A DNA stretch of 36,614 nt from Plantago elongata (Eukaryota; Streptophyta; Magnoliopsida; Lamiales; Plantaginaceae). Made by a program: the position numbers and the translations under genes. The notes under the pieces are model-generated. The model did no database searches, was not told the origin of the DNA, and worked only from the letters and a program-made list of their open reading frames with translations. Every line of letters begins with the position of its first letter. The first letter of the stretch is position 1. Location: positions 1 through 36,614 of the forward strand of contig JAYMSP010001073.1 in the NCBI GenBank assembly GCA_036897095.1. The letters are read 5' to 3'. Below are positions 20,721-30,700 of this stretch, in pieces.

Positions 20721-23255
20721 TTATCTACCATCACAGGTTATCAACTGGGAGAAAACACCACTGGTAGATACGTTTGAATTACCAATATCATTATCCACAT
20801 GAATGCAGGTCGACGGAATTCCTGGAACAACCCAAGGGGCTCCCAAATCATCTGTCGTCACTCTATGTTGCTGCTCTATTGCCCTCTCATTTGTTTGAAG
20901 CTGATACGCATATTCCAAATTCCACAGCACATCACCCATACTAGGCCTATCTACTCCATAATCAGCCAAACATTTCTCAGCCGTCTCACAGAATTTATTC
21001 AAAGAGCTCGGTTTTATCTGACCCACTAGATGGGCATCGATAATACTCTCGATCATCCCTTTCTTTTGCCATTCCATTGCCCACTCGGCTAAATTCACCT
21101 GGTCTCGGTTGAGTAATGGGTCCACAGCAGGTCTAGCACAGAGTACCTCAAATAACACAACACCGAATGAATAAACATCTGACTTATCTGTTAGCTGCTG
21201 TCTCCGGAAGTACTCAGGATCAAGGTAGCCAAAACTGCCCTTTACACCAGTACTCACATGAGTCTCGTCAAGGCACGGGCCAGATTTAGAGAGACCAAAA
21301 TCAGCAACCTTAGCAACGTAATTTTCATCCAGCAAAATATTTGTTGACTTGATGTCACGATGGATGATTCCTTGAGCAGAACCTGTGTGAAGATAGTGAA
21401 GACCTCTAGCCGCACCGATACATACTTCAAGCCTTTGCTTCCAAGACAGTCGTGGGGAATCAGAACCGTACAAGTGTTGTCTCAACGTGCCCTTGTCCAT
21501 GTACTCATAGACGAGTATCATCTCGGATTGCTCTTCGCAATATCCAACAAGTGAGACGAGATGGTGGTGTCGAATTTTCGACAGCACGGTAATTTCAGTA
21601 TGGAACTCTGGCAGTCCTTGGCGAGACCCAGGGACACCTCGTTTTACAGCTACCTTTATGTCATCCTTCAGAACTCCTTTGTACACCATGCCGAAACCAC
21701 CCGAGCCAACTATCAGATTCTTGTCGAAGTTTTTTGTTGCCAACTGTATATCAGCGAAAGGTATCTTCAACCCATAATATCCATAAGGACCGGGAGAGGA
21801 AAAGGCGGTTCCATCAGATAAAGTTCCTTGGGAGCTTGTACGATAGACGCGCAAGGAAGTCCACCCTGACGTACTTCCAGCACGCCTTGGTTTTGATTTC
21901 TGTTTTGGTTTTCTTCTCTTCATGCACCAGACTGCTATCAAAATCGCAAGACTCAGCGTGAAAAGGCCTCCAACAACTGCACAAACCCAAACCCACATGT
22001 TTCTCCTCTTCGTTCCTCTTGGTGAAGCCTCAAAACCTACCATTCTCATTATCTCCACCCCATTGAGAATAGCATTTTTCCTCATAGTGCTACTCAGGTC
22101 AGAGGGACCCACACTAACCCGCAAAACATCCGAATCCATCGCGTTTTTCACAACAAAGTCAATGTAATAAGGCGATGCAAGCCGATGGAATACAACACCA
22201 GACAAATCAACATCTTTGGCTGCCGGGTGACCATTTATATAGACATTGAAATACAACATGTTGAGTGCAACACTAACAATGTCGCAGAAATGCAAGCGTA
22301 CGAAGTGCATAACATCTCCCTGCCCCTCTTGTGTAACCGGAAAGTCCCAGGTTATGTTGAACAGAAAATTCAAGCTCCCGTTCGGTATGTTCATCTGCTG
22401 CGCAGTCATGTAAACGTTATCCGGGGCACTCTCTCGAGTGGCACCACCCGATTGGTATTCGGGTGGATCAGTGGTTGCAGCAAGTTTAGCAGCAGATTTC
22501 AAGACAAGGAAATCTTCATCTGGGATCCATGTTCTCCAAAGAGTATCATTAAAAGGTGTCAACTTTGGACCACCAACATTGACCCTATGAACAGTTTGTA
22601 AAATCAAAGAAGAAATGTTCTGCTTAAATTCTTGAATCCCATCAGATGATATCATAGCTATACCAGAGGCATCAACAAAGAAATCTTTGGGTGCAGAAAA
22701 CACCTCAATAGCACTCACATAAGCAAAATGAGAGCCACTAACAGGCCTGAAAACAATCTCTAATTCATCTCTATCAACCATAATGAAGAATTCTTTAACA
22801 GTAACTAGACTAGAATTATCAGCATCACTAGAACTAAAACTGCTCAAAAGTGAAACCCCATTAGCAGAAACACCAAAATCAGCATTCTTCAGGTCGTAAT
22901 CACCAGAAACAAAAGGCGAAAAATGCATACGTGCTAAATGAGTACCAATATTCTTGATGTTAAACTTGTAACTGGAAGCTGAAGTGAATACTCTAGCCGT
23001 GCTGTAAAGTATAGAAGAATTCGAAGATGGGTTTGAATTTGGACTTGGATTTGTAAGTAGCACTGATGATGACTTACCTCTTGACAAGTAACTCAAATCT
23101 CCAACGAACTGCCTGTTATCAACAGAAATTGTGCTAGTTCTTGATCCACAATTGAGAAGGTAATTATCTACAGGTACAAAACCTGTTGATGAAACTAAAA
23201 GGGGCAAGGTCAGTGACAGAAAAAGAACAAATTTAGTGGCCATGAGGTTTCTCAT
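20721..23255 (-). CDS. CrRLK1L receptor-like kinase (At5g24010-like)
   Basis: Plasma-membrane receptor kinase of the Catharanthus roseus RLK1-like family, the FERONIA/THESEUS group that senses cell-wall state and RALF-type peptides. It is closest to Arabidopsis At5g24010. The intron-less frame gives 844 residues from the ATG at 23255, just before a signal peptide (FVLFLSLTLPLLVSS). The frame is open further upstream to 23429, but those residues do not look like a leader. The malectin-like extracellular region starts FVPVDNYLLNCGS and includes NVGGPKLTPFNDTLWRTW. A transmembrane helix is at about residues 420-445. The kinase has a glycine loop GSGGFG (517-522), catalytic lysine K538, HRD aspartate D634, DFG aspartate D652 and an intact activation segment (STGVKGSFGYLDPEY), so it should be active. 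It ends in the family's VFSQL tail. Single-exon structure is typical. Confidence 0.95.
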   Translation of the reverse strand: MRNLMATKFVLFLSLTLPLLVSSTGFVPVDNYLLNCGSRTSTISVDNRQFVGDLSYLSRGKSSSVLLTNPSPNSNPSSNSSILYSTARVFTSASSYKFNIKNIGTHLARMHFSPFVSGDYDLKNADFGVSANGVSLLSSFSSSDADNSSLVTVKEFFIMVDRDELEIVFRPVSGSHFAYVSAIEVFSAPKDFFVDASGIAMISSDGIQEFKQNISSLILQTVHRVNVGGPKLTPFNDTLWRTWIPDEDFLVLKSAAKLAATTDPPEYQSGGATRESAPDNVYMTAQQMNIPNGSLNFLFNITWDFPVTQEGQGDVMHFVRLHFCDIVSVALNMLYFNVYINGHPAAKDVDLSGVVFHRLASPYYIDFVVKNAMDSDVLRVSVGPSDLSSTMRKNAILNGVEIMRMVGFEASPRGTKRRNMWVWVCAVVGGLFTLSLAILIAVWCMKRRKPKQKSKPRRAGSTSGWTSLRVYRTSSQGTLSDGTAFSSPGPYGYYGLKIPFADIQLATKNFDKNLIVGSGGFGMVYKGVLKDDIKVAVKRGVPGSRQGLPEFHTEITVLSKIRHHHLVSLVGYCEEQSEMILVYEYMDKGTLRQHLYGSDSPRLSWKQRLEVCIGAARGLHYLHTGSAQGIIHRDIKSTNILLDENYVAKVADFGLSKSGPCLDETHVSTGVKGSFGYLDPEYFRRQQLTDKSDVYSFGVVLFEVLCARPAVDPLLNRDQVNLAEWAMEWQKKGMIESIIDAHLVGQIKPSSLNKFCETAEKCLADYGVDRPSMGDVLWNLEYAYQLQTNERAIEQQHRVTTDDLGAPWVVPGIPSTCIHVDNDIGNSNVSTSGVFSQLITCDGR

Positions 23256-23429
23256 TTGATGTAGTATGAAACAGAGATGAAGTTGTGCAAATGAAACAGA
23301 GGAAATGGATTCTTGAAGTGGATATAATGGAGTTAACTCTGAATGGAAGTGGATGACAGACAGGAGTAGTGGAACTTGTTGAAAACTAAAAAAAGGATCA
23401 AGATTGGGGGAAACTTCACACAAGCACAT

Positions 23430-24243
23430 TGATTGAGAGGAATTTCAATTGGTGGGGTATGAGAGCACTGCTGTTGATGGACCATTTTGCTGTGTAAAGT
23501 TGCAAAATTGCTTCTTTGTTTGATTATACATCACAGTAGATAGATCCCAAATTTGTAAATATTGTTACACAATAACCTCTGTTTCTTTTATTTCAAAAAA
23601 ATTCCGTGTTCAGACAAAAACAATAGAACTTTGTTGCGGGTGAAGTTAAAGGACTGTCGTTAACCAAAAATTACCACTGTTGTAGTGTTCGTGGAATGGT
23701 CACGGAATTTGATCGTAAGAGATTGTCCCTGGTACAACGGGAATTTACCAGGGACAGTGAATCAATCTAGATTTAGTTTTATTCCAAGTATGGCACTCCA
23801 CAAGGTATAGAATTATTGTAGACCATAGGATAAAGGATTGTTTTCGATCGGAAACCAGACATAGCTAGTGTGAGGCATTAAATGACGTCTGGACAAAGTC
23901 TGTGAGATTATCTTAATCTAGATAGAAATTTGGCGAGTTTTTTCCATTTTAAGTGATGTTCAATATACATAAAGTACTGCTGCATTACTCCTCATTCAAG
24001 TGATTCATTCAACTACTACAAAACAGGCTGTTATGTCATTTACTTAACATAGCTCATAAACTCGATCTTTAACTCTTATTAACTCTACATAATCAAGGAA
24101 ATAAAAGTCACCATCAGGGCTGGATTTCAAAACAATTAATCTATCCACCTGTCCCAAAACATTTTCTTTTCATTTACATCAATTTCACTGTCACATAAAT
24201 ATTTCATTTCCTTATCAAATCTCCAATCTGGATACCAATAATT
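23430..24243. other. Promoter region of the receptor kinase
   Basis: Upstream DNA of the minus-strand kinase gene. Around 24144-24170 a CTGTCCCAAAACATTTTC stretch resembles one end of a Stowaway MITE, without a visible partner. No gene is seen. Confidence 0.4.
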
Positions 24244-24362
24244 GAGACCGTGTTTGTTATATCGCTGGAGTGGCCTTCTCCCCACTCAAATCGAACATTT
24301 TGTACATAAAAAAATCAATTTCAATTGAAAAATGCCACTCAAATTTTATACCAATCAGTCTC
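24244..24362. mobile_element. Tourist-like MITE, copy 1
   Basis: Imperfect foldback of about 119 bp, with ends GAGACCGTGTTTGTTATA and, on the minus strand, GAGACTGATTGGTATAAA. The core word CGCTGGAGTGGCC and the ACTCAAAT / CAATTTCAATTG interior match the copy at 30597-30708, which lies in the opposite orientation. It sits in the 3' flank of the RBM18-like gene. Confidence 0.65.
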
Positions 24363-24729
24363 TTAGTTGCGACTTGTACGATGGTGGACAATGTCATAAT
24401 TAGGAGATATCTTTGAATCTTGAGGGATTTCACACCACAAATGATAATTGGGATCAAACAGTAGATATAGGAAATTCTTGATTTGTAGATCTCTCAACAA
24501 AGAACATACTGTATAAAGTATTGCATGAGAAGGGGAGAAAATTGCATAGTAATAGCAGATCATATGAAGTCAAGCAACAAAATATTGAATGTAGTTTAAA
24601 AGAAATCAACAATGGGACAAAGATAAATTCGGACATAATAACTCCAATATGAACAATACAACACATGAGAATCTAAAATTGAGTATTGTTTTGGGGAAGG
24701 AACTAACCCCTTTTATTAGTTAAAGTACA

Positions 24730-27700
24730 CTATCCTTGGGAAGAAGAATTTCCACAATTCTCCAAGCTTGATACAGCATTTTGCTTCTGCTTTTTGGAGC
24801 TCTTGTGAGTATCTTCCTCCATGGTCTTCAGTTTGTTCTTTATCGCAGCAATTTTGGCACTCCGACTTGATTGGATGGTTGAAAAGCTGGATTTATGCCT
24901 TGCACCAATGCTTTTCGAAGTTTTTGGTTGGTCTTCGATGGGGTATTTCTCACTTGCAAGTCGAACAACCAAAGGGCGGCCACATGCTATTCTTCCATGC
25001 ATCTTCTCCCTGGCCAGTACAGCTTCCTGCATGCTCACTTTACAAGCAGGAATCAGTAATTGTTGTAGGACATTAAACAAATAAACCAGTATTTTAGCCC
25101 AGGCCCCAAAAGCTATGAAATGAAAAGAATGCTAGACAAACAAAATAGAGAAGAGGACGCAAGTATAGTAAACAAATATACTCTTTTGTTCCGTTTCAGT
25201 TCTTTCTCACAGGGTTTTACTTTAATGAGGCAACAATCTTGCTTGCACATTCTTGTGATGGACATTCAAGGTGTTATGAACATAGCAGCTGATGGAAAGT
25301 TGAACTAATGTATTATTAAGATGCCCATTGGACTACAAAGACATGTAATTGTTGGAACGGAGATACACACAACCATCTTCTTCTTAAACATAAGCATATA
25401 TGTAACTCCAAGGGGGTGCAAAGTGCAAACTGACTTTTTCTTCACTACATCTTCTCTATATATGTTCATCGTCTTCTGGGTTCTTAGGAAGAATCCTGAG
25501 TCAAAAGTTTTGTGTAGCTAGGATTAAAGTTAGAGATTATTCGTGGTAATTTACAATCAAGATGAAGTAAGAAACTGAAAGAATGCTAGAGATTCAATAG
25601 AGAAAGGAATCAAGAGTTAGTATAGTATGAAGAAGACTGCATCTTTTGTGTGTATTTTACATTCAACATGTATTTATAGGCCAACAGGCATCTTATGAAA
25701 CAGCACTCCCCTGTCCCGGATAAAATGTCCCCTTTACTATTGGACGCATGGATTAATGTAATAATAATGTGCAAGTGTGAAAGTGTAAAGTGATATATAG
25801 TACCAAATTGCTAGTATATGGAGCATTTGTTTTGGGACAGGAGTAACACAGAGTGCAACTTGGTATGTGGCTAGCTTGTGATGGTGCATGTCCAACTGTT
25901 GTCTCTATAACAAACATGCAAAGAAAATAATGCTTTGGCCGTCAGGTTCTGACCTTTCTATAAATCAAAATTCTCATGGCATCATTTCTTTGAGGGGCGC
26001 CCTACATTTGGGAGGGAGTAGGGCAGTGATAGACTATACTGCTTGTGGAGGTTGGGATGGGGAAATAGAAAATACAATTGATCGAGGCAGTGTTTGCAAA
26101 TGCCTTTTACGAATGAACTTTTGCTTGATTTTGCTAAAAGTTGATATTAATCAAAAGTCAGAAGTGTTTGATATTATTGCATGAGAATTAATTTAAAGCC
26201 ATAAGAGTAGAAGTTTTAGTGTTTGGATGAATTAATTTACTTAGGTAGTGTTTGCAAATGCTTCAAAAAATCAATTTTCAGCTTTTGGGAATGAAAAAGT
26301 AGAAATTGGGTGTTTGGTTTAGTAACTTCTGCTTTAGCTTTTCTTAGAAAAAGCATGTAACTGTTACAAACTGAGAAGCAGCTCAAAGGTTGCTTTTGGA
26401 TACAAAAAGCAGCCGTGGCATTATATGTAATTATATTAAACTTCACAAATAAAAAAAATTCCACCCCTCTTCTTCATCAACACCCACCAAATCCACGATT
26501 TACCCGCCATCATACGATAAAATCTCAAATTAACCCACCATATAGCACAACTTTGCTATTACTCTTGCACATATATCAACAAATTGTAGTGGGACACTCG
26601 TTGCTCCTTTGTGTTTCAAGCCTTCAAGGTATGGTATTTATGCTGAAACTTCAATTTATGTGCCTTAAATTTGAGAATTATATTATGTTTTGGGAGATTA
26701 GCTTTATATTATATATATGCTTTTAGGTTTTGCCGTTTTTCTTTAATCGGTTCATTGTTATGGAATTTTAAGGATATCATAAACTTGTTCTATCATAAGA
26801 TAGACCACAATGGGAAAGTATATTGGTATAGATGTAATTCTGTTTCAACTCCAGCCGTGCAATATGTATACTAGGAGAACGTTGTAGCTCGCTTGGGATT
26901 ATGTAATAGAGTGGGTTATTCTATTCAATAGAGTACAAGTTATAATGGTGCTTTGCTAGCTTGATTTTCTATGTTAGATAGTTTCAATTTTCTTTTCCCC
27001 AGCTCAACATCTGGGAGTAGATTACAAACTGACCTCTGTGTTGTTTTGATGTTATATAATATGCACTCTCACTTACATTTGTTGTAACCTATCTTTGACA
27101 AACCATACTGTGTGTAGCTATGGATTATAATTCTCACTTCATGTCACAACAATCGTAACAAACTACTTTTCAGATTAATCAACCAAATTTATATCCGAGC
27201 AACGATGCGACTAATTGAGGTCAAAAAGGGAAGTCAGTGGATAAGGCAAGCTGGGACGTTAGGACTACGGAGGTGTTCATTAGGCTCTGCGTTCAAGAGG
27301 TTACAAATGGAAACCGCCCCGGTACCCATTTCATCAAAGCAAGACGGGAAAATTTGGTCAACAAGTTTGCTAGTGCTACACAGCGTAACTATAGCAAGGT
27401 ACAGCTGAAAAATAAATGGGATAGCATGAAGAAAGACTGGGGTATATGGAAATCACTCACACGCGGTGAAACGGGGCTTGGTTGGAATCAAGAGAAAGGT
27501 ATAATTGATGCTACTCCTGAATGGTGGCAAAGAAAGATACATGTAATGCTTCTTGACTATATATCAAACTGAAATCTCTTAACCACTTGACAAAATTTTA
27601 TGACCTGACTTTTGTTTTTAAATTGGTGTTGGTAGGCAAGTCCTGAGGCTGCAAAGTTTCGTGATAGAGGTCCTATGTTGCTCTATGAACAGGAGATGCT

Positions 27701-30700
27701 TTTCTCAGATGTGGTTGCTACAGGGCTAAGTTCATGGACTCCAAGTGCTGGTATTTTTACGCCCCATGTGCAAGATTATACTAATGAGACACCTCCAACC
27801 GTGAATTTGGATGAAAATGATGACAATACTCCACCAGCCGACCCTTTGACAACCACACCCACACCGCCAGAAAAAGACATTGTTAGTAGCCAACCAACTC
27901 GAAAAAAATGTTCCTGAGTTTCTTGCATGCATTAAGCAAAAGAGTACCAAGAAGCTTAATACATCTGAAATCCTCGCCAAATGCATGGTGCATATGGTTG
28001 ACAATATGGATAAGTTGAGTTCTGATGCTAGCAGTCCCTATAGCATTCCTCTATGCCTTGAAATTCTAGAGAGATTACCCGGGGTTGAAGAGAATGTTGC
28101 CTTGTGGATGTATGCAACACGAATCTTTTGAAGCCAGAGATAAGAGTGTTGTTTGTCAGCTTGAAGAACGACGAGAAACGTGTGAAGTGGCTAGAGCATC
28201 AAATGGATAGGGATGATGAATTTTTGGGTGACTCTAATAACTCGAATCATGGATCTCGTGACGTATAATCTCAGGAGAATGGCACTTCACCTAGTGGCTG
28301 ATCGCAACATTTCACATTGTTGCAATTGATGTTTTCGTAGTTATTATCCTTGATGACATTAGAATTTTACATGCTTCTTGTTCTTTGGTAATTATATGTC
28401 TAGACTTGGTTTGAGAAAGTAATTTTTTTCTTAAAGTATCATGCAACATGGATATCATTATCATATTAGTAATATATATGTTTGTGTTCTGATTTTTGCA
28501 TATCTCTCATCATGTATCAAGCATTAAATTTTAGCTTCTTGCAATTTCTGGAATTATTGCATATATCCAATGATCCTGGTGCCTCTTGGTTTCCTCCTAA
28601 ATTCATACAGGATGAAAGACATTGGAGTTGATACACCTTTGGATTCCATATGCACAGAGAAGCTCAATGTCCGATTAGATGCAATATGCAGTCAAGATCA
28701 CAACAGTGAACAACAACAACAGGTTCCTTACATTTTATGTGCTGCTGCTGTAATTCACTTCCAAACATACTTGCATAAAACATCGTGCCACGATCGAAGT
28801 TATAGTGGATGGGCTTCTTTGTTGTCCGTTCTCAATGGAAATCCAAAACGATGCAGGGATCTTCTTAGGATGAGAGTAGATACATTCTTTCATTTTTGTC
28901 AACTTTTAGTTGAATAATATGGATTGAAAAGAATGAGATCTGTCCCTGTTGAGGAACAAGTTGCTACATTTATGTTGGCTATTGGTCCCAGGCATGGTAA
29001 TCGCTCAATACAAGAAAGTTTTCAACGATCTGGTTTTACCATTAGTAAATCATTTCATAGAGTTCTAAAAGCCTGCACAAAGATGGCAACTGACTGGGTT
29101 GTCCAATTTCGTGATAGTTCTGTGACTCATGATTATATCAGATCAAGTTCCAAATATTGGCCTCACTTCAAGGTACTAGAATTCCATTATGCTCTTCCAC
29201 TCACATATTCAACGCATAAAACTCAATCATAAGATTCTTCTCGTCAGGATTGTATTGGTGCAATAGATGGCACACACATTGAGGCGTCCTTGCAGGTGCA
29301 TCTCCAGGTTCCTTTCATTGGTAGGAAAGGGAAACCAACCCAAAATGTAATGGCTGTTTGTGACTTTGACATGTGTTTCACCTATGTCATTGCTGGCTGG
29401 GAGGGGAGTGCGCATGATACTCAAATATTTTATGACACCATTCGAAATTCAGAGAAACTATTCCCGATGCCCCCGCCAGGTACGATATAATAGGTTCCTT
29501 TCTTGAATATTTTGATGGTTTATGTAAATATATTATGGATACAAAGGCCGTAGACGAACTTTCTATATCACTTTCACAATCATATTTATTTATTTATCCA
29601 TTGTTGAGCACTTATGTTTTCTTTACATATATATTGATATTGATATACATAAGTATATGCTTGAAGATGAATCTGTTGATGTGTTTTATTTGTCTCCTTA
29701 GGAAAATATTATGCAGCGGATGCTGGGTACCCAAGTATACCTGGATTTATGGCTCCTTATAAAGGCCAGAAGTATCACCTTCCGGATTTTCATCGTGCAT
29801 CAGTGTATAATAATCAATATGAAATGTTTAATCACGTGCACTCGTCACTAAGAACTACCATTGAGAGATCGTTTGGTTGTTGGAAGAATCGATTTTACAT
29901 ATTGAAGGATATGCCTGTTAATGTACCATGGGATGACCAAGTTGCACTCATACCTTCTACTATGGCAATACACAATTTCATAAGAAAGGTAGACCGGTTA
30001 GATGACGATTTCTTGGCGTATGATAACAATCCTGAGTACATGCCTGAAGACATTATAGCGGAGCAAAATAAAACTAATAGACACGCAGAAATTGGAGTAG
30101 ATGATGACGGCATGGACAAGTTACGCGATGATATATGTGCTTCAATATCACTTTCCAGGCTGGTTATCAAATTTAGTACTTTTGTTCTTTAAAGTAAGAT
30201 GTTTGAGAACTATAAAGAAGATTACTTGTTATTGCAGATTCGGTAGTAGCAATTTATCTTGTTATGTATTCTTTCATCTTCCTTTCAACCTGTTACATAG
30301 AAATTTTTTATAGCAAATCGGTTTGGTTTGCTGCTAACAAGAAACATGATCTCGCATGGTCTTGTTGGTAATGTTTTGTATCTTTCTGGCCTACTTTCCT
30401 ACATCTATATATGTTCATCACATGGCTTGGAATCACTCTTTTCTTAATCTTTAATGAGCTTGGGAAATTTTGACTTCATGAATTTTCTTAAGCTGGAAAT
30501 ATTTCATTAGTTTGTTTCCAGGGTGTCATAATTTCAAATCAATTAATTTATAAAATTTCTATAACTGCCACTTTAAGAAACAAAATCAAACACTAAGGAC
30601 TGATTGTGATAGAATGAGTGGCCTTTCCCAACTGAAATTGAGTTTTTTTAAACAAAATGTTCAATTTGAGTGGGGAGATGGCCACTCCAGCGGTATGACA

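Noticed and set aside
23256..23429. N-terminal extension of the receptor kinase
   Set aside because: The frame is open, but a signal peptide begins only after the ATG at 23255, so the upstream codons are most likely leader sequence.
26415..26726. 103-residue forward ORF at the left end of the Harbinger element
   Set aside because: No resemblance to transposon proteins and located in sub-terminal DNA; treated as chance.
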